Source: Rhodobacterales bacterium HKCCE4037
GTDB taxonomy: Bacteria > Pseudomonadota > Alphaproteobacteria > Rhodobacterales > Rhodobacteraceae
NCBI GenBank assembly: GCA_015689645.1
Contig: WVSM01000006.1
Location: 1 to 64,000 of the forward strand
DNA: 64,000 nucleotides
Direction: 5' to 3'
The notes beneath the pieces were generated by a model. That model saw only the letters and a program-made list of their open reading frames with translations. It was not told the origin of the DNA and searched no databases. This document shows, piece by piece, positions 52,304-61,858 of the stretch. Made by a program: the position numbers and the translations under genes. The first letter of the stretch is position 1. Each line of letters begins with the position of its first letter.

Positions 52304-52405
52304 TTGTCGTCGCAACCGATACAGAAGCAGACGGTTGTGACGAATTTGCTGCACCGGTGCTGCCGCGAAGGATTTTGTTAACGATGATCTTCCATAGCTG
52401 TCGCC

Positions 52406-53461
52406 ATGATCGACGAGCTGATCCTCCATATCGGGATGCCGAAAACCGGCACGACCTCAATCCAGCGGGCGCTCCATGCAGCACGGCGAGGAGAGGATTG
52501 GACCTATCTCGACCTCAACCCGCCGCATTCGGCCAATCCGGTGATCCTGCGCGCCCATGGTGGCCTCGCGCCGGTGTCGCTGCATCCCGGCCCGCGCCGG
52601 GTCCGGTCCCCGGAAGCTGCGCATCGTCACATGACGCGCGCACTCGAAGCCGTGCGTACAGGGCGCGCGATCTTGTCGGCGGAGGCGATGGTGCGCCTGC
52701 CGCCTGCCGCGGTCGCAAGCCTGCTTTCGCATCTGTCACGCCACGCCCGCACAATTCGCGCCGTGGCCTACGTCCGCCCGCCCTATTCCTTCATCACGTC
52801 CTACGTGCAGCAATTCTACAAGACCGGCCATGCACCGCTAGAGAATGTCCTGCGCCGTGCTGCCCGTCCGATCACGGCGGATATCGCGATGTGGGAACAC
52901 GCATTGGGCGCGGATCGCGTGAGCCTGTTTCCCTTCGCGCGAGAAGCGTTCAGTGGCGCCTCCGTGGTTCGGCATTTCGCCGAGGCGCTGGCCCTCGGCA
53001 CGCTACCTGAACAGACGCTGGATGCAAACGTCAGCCTCGGCGACGAGGCGACGCGCCTGCTCTACCAGTTCCGGCGACGCTACCCGGTGCGGGCAAATGC
53101 CGACGGGCGCATCCTCTTCCGGCTCGCGAAACTGGAGGGGCAGGGCTTCCAGCTCCACCCTGACTGCTTCGGCGGTTTCACCCCGACGGTCGAGGCCACC
53201 CATGCATGGGCGCGGTCGAGGATGGGCTGGGACATGGATGACCCGGCACCGATGGCCACGCCGCGCGCCGTCGCGACGGACGCCGGCTTCGATGACATCC
53301 TACCCGAAACCCTTGATTGGCTGGCGAAAAACACTGCCCGGCCCATGTCTGCGCTGAACGGTGACCCGGACGCGATCGCAGATGCCGTCCGCAGCCTGCG
53401 CGACCGTCCGACCCTGCAAGGGATCGTGGGTCGCGTCGTGCGCCAGTTCAAGAGGGCCTGA
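52406..53461 (+). CDS. Sulfotransferase-like protein
   Basis: A 351-residue protein with MIDELILHIGMPKTGTTSIQ, whose GMPKTGTTSIQ is the PAPS 5'-phosphosulfate loop. A second family-like segment is AYVRPPYSFITSYVQQFY near residue 118. It would transfer sulfate from PAPS to an unknown acceptor, perhaps a glycan. It is divergent from the PAPS-making gene with two shared operator-like sites between, so co-regulation is likely. It ends 6 bp from trxB, on the opposite strand. Confidence 0.82.
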   Translation: MIDELILHIGMPKTGTTSIQRALHAARRGEDWTYLDLNPPHSANPVILRAHGGLAPVSLHPGPRRVRSPEAAHRHMTRALEAVRTGRAILSAEAMVRLPPAAVASLLSHLSRHARTIRAVAYVRPPYSFITSYVQQFYKTGHAPLENVLRRAARPITADIAMWEHALGADRVSLFPFAREAFSGASVVRHFAEALALGTLPEQTLDANVSLGDEATRLLYQFRRRYPVRANADGRILFRLAKLEGQGFQLHPDCFGGFTPTVEATHAWARSRMGWDMDDPAPMATPRAVATDAGFDDILPETLDWLAKNTARPMSALNGDPDAIADAVRSLRDRPTLQGIVGRVVRQFKRA

Positions 53462-53467
53462 GCAGCC

Positions 53468-54463
53468 TTACTCCGCCGCGTTCACCGGGGCGGCATACAC
53501 GCCGGCATCGGCCGTTTCCTCACCTTCCATCTCGGCGAGGTATTTCTCGGCGTCCAGCGCGGCCATGCAGCCCATGCCGGCGCTGGTGACGGCTTGCCGG
53601 TAAACGTGGTCGGTCAGATCGCCCGCCGCGAACACACCGGGGATCGACGTTTTCGTCGTGCCGGGCTGAACCTTGACGTAGCCGCCGTTGTGCATTTCCA
53701 GCTGATCCTTGACCAGTTCGGTCGCAGGCGCGTGGCCGATGGCGACGAAGAAGCCCTTGCAGGGGATCTCGGTGATCTCGCCGGTCTCGACATGTTTGGC
53801 GCGGACACCCTCGACACCGCGCGGCTCGTCGCCGCCGACGACTTCGGCGATCTCGTGATTCCACAGAACCTCGACCTTCGGGTTCTTGAACAGGCGGTCC
53901 TGCATGATCTTCTCGGCGCGCAGGCTGTCGCGGCGGTGGATCAGCGTGACCTTGGAGGCGAAGTTGGTCAGGAACAGCGCCTCTTCAACAGCGGTGTTGC
54001 CGCCGCCGACAACGACGATCTCCTGACCGCGATAGAAAAAGCCGTCACAAGTGGCGCAGGCGCTGACGCCGAAGCCTTTGAAATGTTCCTCCGACGGCAG
54101 GCCGAGCCACTTCGCCTGCGCGCCCGTGGCAAGGATGACCGCATCGGCGGTGTAGGTCGTGCCGCTGTCGCCCTGCGCCACGAACGGCCGCTGCCCGAGG
54201 TCGAGCGCATTGATATGATCGCTGATGATATCGGTGCCCATCTCGCGGGCATGGGATTCCATCCGCACCATCAAATCGGGGCCCATGACGGAATTGTCGC
54301 CCGGCCAGTTCTCGACATCGGTCGTGATCGTCAGCTGGCCGCCCGGCTGGATGCCCTGCACGAGCACCGGCTCCAGCATCGCGCGACTGGCGTAGACGCC
54401 GGCGGTATAGCCCGCAGGCCCCGAGCCGATGATGAGAAGGCGGGTGTGGCGAGTGTCGGTCAT
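53468..54463 (-). CDS. trxB: Thioredoxin reductase
   Basis: A 331-residue FAD enzyme reducing thioredoxin with NADPH. It shows [20 protein letters not shown] (FAD), [13 protein letters not shown] (redox CATC), [15 protein letters not shown] (NADPH) and [19 protein letters not shown]. The ATG at 54463 is used. Length is normal. Confidence 0.96.
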   Translation of the reverse strand: MTDTRHTRLLIIGSGPAGYTAGVYASRAMLEPVLVQGIQPGGQLTITTDVENWPGDNSVMGPDLMVRMESHAREMGTDIISDHINALDLGQRPFVAQGDSGTTYTADAVILATGAQAKWLGLPSEEHFKGFGVSACATCDGFFYRGQEIVVVGGGNTAVEEALFLTNFASKVTLIHRRDSLRAEKIMQDRLFKNPKVEVLWNHEIAEVVGGDEPRGVEGVRAKHVETGEITEIPCKGFFVAIGHAPATELVKDQLEMHNGGYVKVQPGTTKTSIPGVFAAGDLTDHVYRQAVTSAGMGCMAALDAEKYLAEMEGEETADAGVYAAPVNAAE

Positions 54464-54746
54464 GGCAGTTTCCCCCAGTGCGCGCAGCGTCCGTTCGGGG
54501 GATATAAGCATGTGCCCGACGGGAGGAAAGGCCCCGCGGCCCCGCAGGACAGCCGTGTTGCGAGCAAGCAAGCGCGCAGCGGCAGCGATGGGGGACAAAC
54601 CCGAGCGCCCTTTGGCGGAGCATCGGATAAGACCGCCGATACAGGGGCGCAGGCTATTCCATTTCTTGCGCACGTGTGAAATAAAGTTGCGCAACAGACA
54701 GTGAAAGCGGTTCATCTGAAAATCGCACGCCGGGAGCACATCAAGA

Positions 54747-55247
54747 ATGCAAAGCGCGAAACTCGATCCGATCGACCGCAAGATCCTTGCCGAGTTGCAG
54801 GATGACGGACGGATGACCAACGTCGAACTGGCCAAGCGTGTCGGAATTTCCGCGCCGCCCTGCCTGCGCCGCGTGCGCACGCTGGAAGAGGCCGGGTTCA
54901 TCAGGGGCTACCACGCCGACGTGGATGCCCGCCAACTGGGGTTCGAGGTTCAGGTCTTCGCCATGGTCGGCCTCGCCTCGCAGGCCGAGGCCGATCTGGT
55001 TGCCTTCGAGGAGAGGTGCAAGGCCTGGCCGCTGGTGCGGGAGTGTCACATGCTCAACGGCGAGATCGACTTCATCCTGAAATGCGTGGCGCCCGACCTG
55101 TCGTCCTTCCAGTCGTTCCTGACCGGAGAGCTGACTTCTGCACCCAACGTGGCGTCAGTGCGCACGTCGCTGGTGATCCGCGGGGCAAAGGACGCGCCCG
55201 GCGTGCCCTTCGACGTGATGGAAGATCGGCTGGCGCAATCGGCCTGA
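54747..55247 (+). CDS. Lrp/AsnC-family transcriptional regulator
   Basis: A 166-residue regulator. The N-terminal winged helix ([47 protein letters not shown]) is followed by a RAM/AsnC ligand domain ([13 protein letters not shown]). It probably responds to an amino acid and regulates itself and its neighbours. No operator can be named. It is followed 5 bp later by the TPR-sulfotransferase gene. Confidence 0.93.
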   Translation: MQSAKLDPIDRKILAELQDDGRMTNVELAKRVGISAPPCLRRVRTLEEAGFIRGYHADVDARQLGFEVQVFAMVGLASQAEADLVAFEERCKAWPLVRECHMLNGEIDFILKCVAPDLSSFQSFLTGELTSAPNVASVRTSLVIRGAKDAPGVPFDVMEDRLAQSA

Positions 55248-55251
55248 TCCG

Positions 55252-57270
55252 ATGCCTCCGATTGATCTGACTGCGCTCTACCGCGAGGGGCTTGCCCATC
55301 AGCAGGCCGGCCGACTGGACGAGGCGCTGGCCCTCTACGACCGTATTCTGTCGCACAAGCCAGACATTCCCGAAGTGCTGTTCCAGAAGGCGCGCTGCCT
55401 GGGCGACAAGCCGGGTGAGGCCGAGCCGTTGTTCCGCAAAGCCCTCAAGCTGAAGCCGAAAGAGGCGGCGATCTGGCAGGGATTGCACTCCGTCCTGTCC
55501 GGGAAAGAGCGGGCCAAGCTGGAGGTTCAGGCGGCAAGGGCAGGCGTTGTCATAGGGTCCGAGAAAGACGTGGCGAAGGCGCAAAGGCTGCTGCGCGCAG
55601 GCGACCTTTCGGCGGCGGAGGTTGAGGCGATGCGACTTGCCAAGGCCGCTCCACAGGCGTTCTGGCCGGTTTACGTGCTGGGCCTGGCCCGGCAGGGCGC
55701 GGCGGCGATCCCGCCGCTCGAAGCCGCCCATGCGCGCGACCCGTCGCACATCGGCGCGCGGCTGGCATTGGCGCGGGCGACCCTTGCGGCCGGACAGATC
55801 GCGAGAACCGAAGAGTTGCTGTCGGTCGCCGGACTGCCCGACGCCGCCACCGTCCTCAAGGCGCGCCTGTTGCGGGACACCGCCCGGCCCGATGAGGCGG
55901 CGGATCTGCTCAGCGACGGACCTTTGCGCGACGCGACGTGGCAAAGGGAGCTGGCCCTGTCCGCCGCGGCGGCATTCCGTGGCGATCAGGCGAAAGATGC
56001 CCTTGCGCGCGCCATCGCGGCGGGGGCGGATCGTGTCGCCGCCACGCGGTCTGTCGCCATGGCCGCGGAAAGCGCAGGCGACGTCGCTACGGCCGAGGAG
56101 ATGATCGCCGCTGCAACCGAGGCCACGCCGACCGCCGATCTCTACCTGCATCGCGCGCAGTTCCGGCAATCGGCCGGTGATGCCGCTGCGGCCGAAGCCG
56201 ATCTCGACGCTGCCCTGGCCCTCGACCCCACGAGCGGCGAGGCTTTTCGCGCTTATGCCAACGGGCGAAAGGTCGCGGATGGCTCGCCGCTTCCCGGCCG
56301 CATCGCTTCCGCCCTTGCGCGCTCCGGGACGTCCGCGATGGACCGGGCAAGCCTGCATTTCGCCGCGGCGAAATGCGCCGTCGACCAGGGCCGCCATGGC
56401 GAGGTGATGGACCACCTGCACCGGGCCAACCGCCTTGTGGCGAAGGCGTTTCCTTACGGTTTCGAAAGTGACCTGGCGCAGGCGCGGGCGCTTGCCTCGG
56501 ATTGGAATGCGCTGGAGCCTTTGGCCCCGACAGGCCCTGGCGCGCCGGTGATCTTCGTCACCGGACTGCCGCGATCCGGGACCACGCTGGTCGAGACGAT
56601 CCTCGCCGCCCATCCGGATGCCGGCGTGGGCGGCGAGATGCCGTTTCTCGGGCGGGCGCTGGCGCCGACCCTCGATCTGCTGCGGCGCGATGGGCGCGCG
56701 GATGCGGGAATGCTGGCCGATGCGGGTTTGCGGTACCTCACACTGGCCAGCCGCTGTGCCGGCGCCCCGAAAGTCATCGTCGACAAGGCGATTTCGACGT
56801 TCTCGCGGATGGGCCACGCCCTGCGCGCCTTGCCAAACGCGCGGATCGTTCACGTCATCCGCGACCCGCGGGACGTGGGCCTGTCGCTCTACCGCAACAA
56901 GTTTCCCGACGGGCTGCATCGCTATGCCTATGATCTGACCGAGATGGGCCGCTACATCCGGCTGCACGACGCGATCGCCGGCTTCTGGAAAGCCGCTCTG
57001 CCGAACCGCGTCCACACCATTTCCTACGAGGATCTGACCGCCGAGCCCGAGGCGCAGATCCGCGCGTTGCTCGATGCCGTGGGACTGCCGTTCGATCCGG
57101 CCTGTCTTGCGCCGCAGGACAGTGGCCGCCGGATCCAGACACTGAGCTTCGCGCAGGCCCGTGCCCCGATCGGACGTGGTTCGGTCGCTGCGTGGGAGCG
57201 GTATCGCGCGGATCTGGAACCGCTCCTGCTGGCTCTGGAGCAACCGGTTGCCCTCGATCAGCCGGACTAG
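55252..57270 (+). CDS. TPR-sulfotransferase fusion protein
   Basis: A 672-residue protein. Residues about 1-420 are tetratricopeptide-like helical repeats rich in Ala/Leu. The C-terminal domain starts with VIFVTGLPRSGTTLVETIL near 433 (PAPS 5'-phosphosulfate loop), has VIRDPRDVGLSLYRN near 534 (3'-phosphate motif) and ends SVAAWERYRADLEPLLLAL, as in TPR-tyrosylprotein-type sulfotransferases. It might sulfate proteins or glycans. It is close to the lrp gene and may share its transcript. A third sulfotransferase-like gene in the window. Confidence 0.85.
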   Translation: MPPIDLTALYREGLAHQQAGRLDEALALYDRILSHKPDIPEVLFQKARCLGDKPGEAEPLFRKALKLKPKEAAIWQGLHSVLSGKERAKLEVQAARAGVVIGSEKDVAKAQRLLRAGDLSAAEVEAMRLAKAAPQAFWPVYVLGLARQGAAAIPPLEAAHARDPSHIGARLALARATLAAGQIARTEELLSVAGLPDAATVLKARLLRDTARPDEAADLLSDGPLRDATWQRELALSAAAAFRGDQAKDALARAIAAGADRVAATRSVAMAAESAGDVATAEEMIAAATEATPTADLYLHRAQFRQSAGDAAAAEADLDAALALDPTSGEAFRAYANGRKVADGSPLPGRIASALARSGTSAMDRASLHFAAAKCAVDQGRHGEVMDHLHRANRLVAKAFPYGFESDLAQARALASDWNALEPLAPTGPGAPVIFVTGLPRSGTTLVETILAAHPDAGVGGEMPFLGRALAPTLDLLRRDGRADAGMLADAGLRYLTLASRCAGAPKVIVDKAISTFSRMGHALRALPNARIVHVIRDPRDVGLSLYRNKFPDGLHRYAYDLTEMGRYIRLHDAIAGFWKAALPNRVHTISYEDLTAEPEAQIRALLDAVGLPFDPACLAPQDSGRRIQTLSFAQARAPIGRGSVAAWERYRADLEPLLLALEQPVALDQPD

Positions 57271-57293
57271 GATGGCCCTTCAAGGTGCAAACA

Positions 57294-57319
57294 GAAAAAA
57301 GGCGGCCGTTCTGGCCGCC
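57294..57319 (-). terminator. Terminator of the 43-residue gene
   Basis: GGCGGCC and GGCCGCC (57301-57319) form a strong stem. On the minus strand it is followed by a T-run (A-run at 57294-57300 on the plus strand). It supports transcription of the small minus-strand gene. Confidence 0.8.
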
Positions 57320-57372
57320 CTTGCAAGCGTTTGGTCTGGGGTCCTCGGGGTCTTTGTCCGGGGTCGTCCGCC

Positions 57373-57504
57373 TTATTCGGCGGCCACAAGCTGACGCGGC
57401 TTCTCCGCGCGCCGGGCAGCGCGTTGCTTGCGCGTCCACGGCATTTCGATCTGCTCTTTCTGGGCTTCGTTCACGATCGTTTTCATCCAGCGTTGCGTTT
57501 TCAT
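57373..57504 (-). CDS. 43-residue basic protein
   Basis: A 43-residue protein too short for many gene finders: MKTQRWMKTIVNEAQKEQIE, then MPWTRKQRAARRAEKPRQ and the end LVAAE. Nearly a third is Lys/Arg. It has a GAGG ribosome site (GAGGACGAGG) just upstream and its own intrinsic terminator. Similar small proteins with a WMK...MPW-R pattern are familiar from Rhodobacteraceae genomes. No function known. Confidence 0.7.
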   Translation of the reverse strand: MKTQRWMKTIVNEAQKEQIEMPWTRKQRAARRAEKPRQLVAAE

Positions 57505-57764
57505 GGGCCTCGTCCTCTGTGCCGTGCCCGATGGTTGCGGGCGTCTTGTTCGATTGACACCAAGATGACGGGGCTTTCGGGCAGTCTTGCGGCAAATTCG
57601 CTAAGGCGCGGTAAATCATCTGGGCAATTTTGGGGCGGGACGCCGGGCGAAAAAGGCTTGATTCACAGGCATTCTCGGCAACATCGAGTCAAATTGTGCA
57701 GAAGGCGGGGCGAACCCTGCCCCGTTTGTGTCCGATTCTGTCCGCGTCGATGTGTGGCGCAGTG

Positions 57765-58544
57765 TCAGAGGCGAATCGCCGAGATGAGTCGCCCGTAATC
57801 CGCCTCGCCCCGATGCGTCGCCCGCCGGTAGGAGTAGAAGCGGATCGGGTCCGAATAGGTGCAATGGCCCGTCCATTCCGCATCGCCGACGCCCGCGGCG
57901 CGCAGGCGCGACAGGCCGAATCCCACTAGGTCGAACTGGTATTTGCCATCCTCGCCATTCACGAAGAAGCGGCTGTTTCCCGGGTCCTCGTCCATGAACC
58001 GTTCGAGAAATTCCTGCCCGACCTCGTAGGCATTCTGGCTGATCGACGGGCCGATCACCGCGTGAATGCGCTCCGCCCGTGCGCCGAGGCGTTCCATCGC
58101 CTCGACCGTCGCTTCCAGCACACCGTCGAGCGCCCCGCGCCACCCGGCATGGGCTGCGCCAACGACCCCGGCCTCGCGGTCCGCGAACAGCACCGGCTGG
58201 CAATCGGCCGTCAGAACCGCAAGGGCCACGCCCGGCGTGGCGGTGACGATTGCATCGGCCTTCGGGCGCGCCTCGGTCGGGCCGTCGACGACGACCACGT
58301 CGGGGGAATGAACCTGGTGCACGCCGACCAGCGCCCCTGGTGCCACGCCCATTTCGGCGGCCACGCGGGCACGGTTCATCGCCACGACCTCGGCCTGATC
58401 GCTCGATCCGCCGCCGCAATTGAGGCCCGCGAAGATACCGGTCGACGCCCCTCCGGCCCGCGTGAAGAAGCCGTGCTTCACCCCGTCGAGCAGGGGCGAG
58501 GTGACAGGATCCAGTCGCGTCGCGGTCAGGGTCACGGGGGTCAC
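57765..58544 (-). CDS. pgeF: Laccase-domain purine nucleoside phosphorylase-like protein
   Basis: A 259-residue YfiH-family protein, involved in peptidoglycan editing and purine nucleoside cleavage in relatives. Metal-ligand sites are HQVHSPDVVVVD, TADCQPVLFAD and AHAGWRGALDG, and FYSYRRATHRGEADYG is at the end. Its start overlaps the midA stop (ATGA). Confidence 0.92.
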   Translation of the reverse strand: MTPVTLTATRLDPVTSPLLDGVKHGFFTRAGGASTGIFAGLNCGGGSSDQAEVVAMNRARVAAEMGVAPGALVGVHQVHSPDVVVVDGPTEARPKADAIVTATPGVALAVLTADCQPVLFADREAGVVGAAHAGWRGALDGVLEATVEAMERLGARAERIHAVIGPSISQNAYEVGQEFLERFMDEDPGNSRFFVNGEDGKYQFDLVGFGLSRLRAAGVGDAEWTGHCTYSDPIRFYSYRRATHRGEADYGRLISAIRL

Positions 58545-59581
58545 TCCAGGGCAGGGGGCACCGGCGCCCCCTCCGGGGTCAGCGCCATCACCTTGAACAG
58601 CGTCCCCATTTCATCGGGGTGCGTCAACCGTCTGTGTGCGGCGATGTGATCCTCCAGCGCCGCGCCGCTGAGGCCGCGTGCCAGCGCCTGCGCCCGCGCC
58701 GTGATGCCAAGCCGTTCGAGGAACAGGCCTTGCCCCACAGGCCCATGGGCGCGGGCCGGGGCAGCGGCGCGGGCCAGCGGTCCGAAAGCGACATGGGCGG
58801 TCAGGTCGGCCTCGCCGGGCGTCTCCAGCGGATCGGAAAAGGCGTGGCCCTTCAGCGCCTGGAACGTGTCGCCCGCACTTTCGACATCCCCGTAATCCAC
58901 GATCAGTGCCGCGCCGCCGTGCTCGGACACCCGCCGCCCGATCTCCTGCGCGATGGCCTCACCGGGCACACAGGTCTCCACGATCATGCCGGGTGCGTAT
59001 TCGTCGCTCACCGAAAGCGGCGCGGGCGGGGCGAGGCCCCAGATCAGCCGCTCACCGTCCGACCCGATCTGCCGCTCCTGCCAGTCGCCCGCGTCACTCA
59101 TCTGGAACTGCCGGATCGGTAGGGCGTCGAAGAACTCGTTTGCGATCAGGAACAGCGGCGCTTCGGGCAGGTCGGCGATGCTGTCATGAAACACCGCACC
59201 CGGCACCGCCCCCGCCTGCACCGCGCGCAGGACCGGCGAGGCCTCGACAAGATGCACCTCTATCGCGTCATGGAACCCCGGCACGCCCCGCGTCGCGCGC
59301 AGAACGTCCGACATCAACGTGCCGCGCCCCGGCCCAAGTTCGGCCAGCACGGCCTCGGGGCTGCCCTGGTCCATCCAGACCTGCGCCATCCACAGGCCCA
59401 GAAGCTCGCCGAACATCTGACTCACCTCCGGCGCGGTGATGAAATCGCCTTGCCGTCCCAGCGGGTCGCGCGTGGCGTAATATCCGAACTCCGGGTCGTG
59501 CAGGCACTCGGCCATGTAATCGGCCAGCGGCATCGGCCCCAGACGGTCGATGCGGGAGAGAAGGCGCGCCTTAAGCGACAC
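58541..59581 (-). CDS. MidA/NDUFAF7-type methyltransferase
   Basis: A 346-residue SAM-dependent methyltransferase-like protein of the MidA (NDUFAF7) family, which in mitochondria methylates a complex I subunit. It shows ADYMAECLHDPEFGYYATRD, LAELGPGRGTLMSDVLRA (SAM) and ALIVDYGDVES. It sits between lgt and pgeF, overlapping both. Confidence 0.92.
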   Translation of the reverse strand: MSLKARLLSRIDRLGPMPLADYMAECLHDPEFGYYATRDPLGRQGDFITAPEVSQMFGELLGLWMAQVWMDQGSPEAVLAELGPGRGTLMSDVLRATRGVPGFHDAIEVHLVEASPVLRAVQAGAVPGAVFHDSIADLPEAPLFLIANEFFDALPIRQFQMSDAGDWQERQIGSDGERLIWGLAPPAPLSVSDEYAPGMIVETCVPGEAIAQEIGRRVSEHGGAALIVDYGDVESAGDTFQALKGHAFSDPLETPGEADLTAHVAFGPLARAAAPARAHGPVGQGLFLERLGITARAQALARGLSGAALEDHIAAHRRLTHPDEMGTLFKVMALTPEGAPVPPALE

Positions 59582-60482
59582 GCCGCCGCGCCCGGAGAAG
59601 GAAGAACAGGCCCAACAGCAGCATCGGGATCGTGAGGATCTGGCCCATGGTCAGCCCCACCTCCGGCGACAGCGCCACGGCAAAGCCGATGGGATTGTCC
59701 GGCCCGGTGAATTGCGCGTCCGGCTGGCGGAAGAATTCCACGAGGAACCGCGACGCGCCGTAGAGCACGAAGAACAGGCCGGTCAGCGCGCCGGGGCGCT
59801 TCAGCCAGCCGCGCCGCCACGCCAGCCACAGCAGCAGGCTGCCCATCAGCAGCCCTTCCAGTAGCGCCTCGTAAAGCTGCGAGGGATGGCGTGCGCAGAC
59901 CGTGGCGCCGAGGTATTCGGTGATGCCCACCGGCCCCTCGCAATCCTGCGCCGCCAGCCCGGGAAAGATCACCGCCCACGGCGCGTCCGAGGGGCGTCCC
60001 CACAGTTCCGCATTCACGAAATTCGCCAGCCGTCCCAGCAGAAGGCCGATGCCGATCACCATCGACATCGCGTCGGCGATCTGCAACGGCGGCGCGCCCG
60101 TCCGGCGGCAGAAGATGTAGCCGGCGATCGCCACGCCCGCGAGGCCACCGTGGAAGGACATGCCGCCTTCCCAGATGCGCAGGGCGGCCAGCGGGTCGCC
60201 CGCGTAGACATCCGGCTGGTAGAAGAAGACGTAGCCGAGCCGCCCGCCGAGGATCACGCCGAGCACCACGGCGGTCAACAAACCCTCCACCTGTTCGGGG
60301 CGCAGCGGGGCCGTGTCGGCGGGCCAGAGGGCGGGCCGCGCCATCGCCTTCCAGATCAGCCACCAGCCCGCGGCGAGGCCGACGAGATAGGCCAGTGCGT
60401 ACCAGCGCAGGGCGAAACTGAAACTGCCGATCTCGATCGAGAACAGCTCGGGCGAGAGCGGCGGGAACGGAATGGCGAACAA
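59571..60482 (-). CDS. lgt: Prolipoprotein diacylglyceryl transferase
   Basis: A 303-residue inner-membrane enzyme with seven membrane helices that attaches diacylglycerol to the lipobox Cys of prolipoproteins. It shows GGRLGYVFFY, EGGMSFHGGLAGVAIAG (catalytic His region) and LGRLANFVNAELWGRPS. It overlaps midA by 11 bp. Confidence 0.96.
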   Translation of the reverse strand: MFAIPFPPLSPELFSIEIGSFSFALRWYALAYLVGLAAGWWLIWKAMARPALWPADTAPLRPEQVEGLLTAVVLGVILGGRLGYVFFYQPDVYAGDPLAALRIWEGGMSFHGGLAGVAIAGYIFCRRTGAPPLQIADAMSMVIGIGLLLGRLANFVNAELWGRPSDAPWAVIFPGLAAQDCEGPVGITEYLGATVCARHPSQLYEALLEGLLMGSLLLWLAWRRGWLKRPGALTGLFFVLYGASRFLVEFFRQPDAQFTGPDNPIGFAVALSPEVGLTMGQILTIPMLLLGLFFLLRARRRVA

Positions 60483-60603
60483 CGGACAAGCCTCGCAGCG
60501 CAGGAATTTCCCCGTGGTTGCGGCGCAGGTGCGGCGAAGTCAACCTTGATCCGGGCCCCCGCGCCGCCCATATCCGATGCATCAGACACGAGGAGCGTGA
60601 CCC

Positions 60604-60852
60604 ATGCAGACCCGCAACAAGATCATGGACGATCTCAGCCAGTTGATGACCAATGCCATGGGTGTCGCCCAGGGTGCCAAGGACGAGGCCGAAACGGCCA
60701 TGAACTCGATGATGGATCGCTGGCTCGCGAACCGGAACCTCGTCACGCGCGAGGAATTCGACGCCGTCCGCGCCATGGCCCAGAAGGCCCGTGAAGAGAA
60801 CGAGGCGCTGAAGGCGCGCATCGCGGCGCTTGAGGGGAAATCCGGCGACTGA
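60604..60852 (+). CDS. ubiK: UbiK-like accessory factor (BMFP family)
   Basis: An 82-residue protein with an amphipathic N-terminus (MDDLSQLMTNAMGVAQGAK) and a C-terminal coiled coil (REEFDAVRAMAQKAREENEALKARIAALEGK), as in the YqiC/UbiK family, an accessory factor of ubiquinone synthesis. The name rests on family similarity only. Confidence 0.85.
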   Translation: MQTRNKIMDDLSQLMTNAMGVAQGAKDEAETAMNSMMDRWLANRNLVTREEFDAVRAMAQKAREENEALKARIAALEGKSGD

Positions 60853-61155
60853 ACTGCGCAAACAATCGTTTCGAGGGGCCGTCAAATCTTTTTGGCGGCC
60901 TTTTCTGTGAGTAACCGACTCTCCCTTGTGGGGCGGTTGGGGCAAACCGCAATATCTTGTGGGCAACTCATGCAAATGCGGGTCCGCACCATTTTCACCC
61001 CAAAAATAATCCTTTACAGCGACTCCCCAACGCCGCACCATATCTCGTAGGAACTGAGGCCGAGCAGCCCATTCCTATGAAAGACACCCAGCTTTTGTGG
61101 GCGTCTTGGGATTGAACCACCAAGGCCCCGCTGGCTGCCAACCAGGACTGGGACC
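60853..61155. other. 303-bp gap upstream of the ybjN-like gene
   Basis: It starts with the ubiK terminator, then has GCGGTT/AACCGC (60933-60950) and a hairpin AAGACACCCA/TGGGCGTCTT (61081-61107) 49 bp before the next ATG, which has an A-C mismatch in its stem. The second may act as an attenuator. No gene is seen. Confidence 0.5.
60877..60904 (+). terminator. Intrinsic terminator after ubiK
   Basis: GGCCGTCAAA (60877-60886) pairs with TTTGGCGGCC (60891-60900), with one G-T pair, and TTTT follows. Confidence 0.8.
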
Positions 61156-61659
61156 ATGTCGCATACAGAAGAATACTTCGACATCGAAGAACTCCACCCG
61201 ATCGACATCGTGGAAACGCTTGCCGCGCATCACGAATGGGATTTCGACCGGATCGCCGATGACCAGATCGCCATGGCGATCGAGGGCCAGTGGCGCACCT
61301 ACTCGATCACCCTGGCATGGTCCTCCTACGACGAAACGCTGCGGATGATCTGCACCTTCGAGATGGAGCCGCCCGAAGAGACGATGGGCAAGCTCTACGA
61401 GGCGTTGAACCTGGTGAACGACCGGTGTTGGGCCGGGGCTTTCACCTACTGGGCGGCGCAGAAACTGATGGTCTACCGCTACGGTCTGGTGCTGGCCGGA
61501 GAGCAATTGGCCAGCCCCGACCAGATCGCCTGCATGGTGGAAACCGCCGTGCTGGCCGCCGAACGATACTACCCGGCCTTCCAATTGGCCCTTTGGTCCG
61601 ACAGGTCGCCCGAAGAGGCGATGAACGTGGCCATTTCCGAGGGTTACGGACGGGCCTGA
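61156..61659 (+). CDS. YbjN-domain protein
   Basis: A 167-residue protein of the YbjN type (IDIVETLAAHHEWDFDRIADDQI; DRSPEEAMNVAISEGYG), with a secretion-chaperone-like fold and no signal peptide. YbjN influences motility and stress in enterics; the role here is unknown. It is followed by a strong terminator, so it is a single-gene unit. Confidence 0.85.
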   Translation: MSHTEEYFDIEELHPIDIVETLAAHHEWDFDRIADDQIAMAIEGQWRTYSITLAWSSYDETLRMICTFEMEPPEETMGKLYEALNLVNDRCWAGAFTYWAAQKLMVYRYGLVLAGEQLASPDQIACMVETAVLAAERYYPAFQLALWSDRSPEEAMNVAISEGYGRA

Positions 61660-61684
61660 CGACGACGCAGGTGATACAGGCAAC

Positions 61685-61712
61685 AAGGGTCGCGCCCGGC
61701 GCGACCCTTTCG
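61685..61712 (+). terminator. Strong intrinsic terminator after the ybjN-like gene
   Basis: AAGGGTCGCGC (61685-61695) pairs perfectly with GCGCGACCCTT (61699-61709), a loop of three bases and a short T-run. Confidence 0.8.
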
Positions 61713-61858
61713 CGTTTCCGCAGTCGACCGATCACCCGTCCTACGTCAAAAAGTGTTGCATCCGTGTCAGCCACGCGCGCTGTGGCGGTCGCGCGGGCTG
61801 GTATTTTTTTCGGCTGAATGGTTCTGTGCGCGTCGCGAAAGTTGTCGGGGGACGCTTC

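Noticed and set aside
50146-53010. A 954-codon plus-strand open frame opposite the MarR-sulfurylase gene
   Set aside because: It covers the antisense of a clear enzyme and a sulfotransferase; its residue mix (Arg, Ala, His, Asp-rich) is that of a shadow.
57616-58419. A 267-codon frame overlapping pgeF
   Set aside because: It is an out-of-frame shadow of pgeF, with an Arg/Gly-rich composition.
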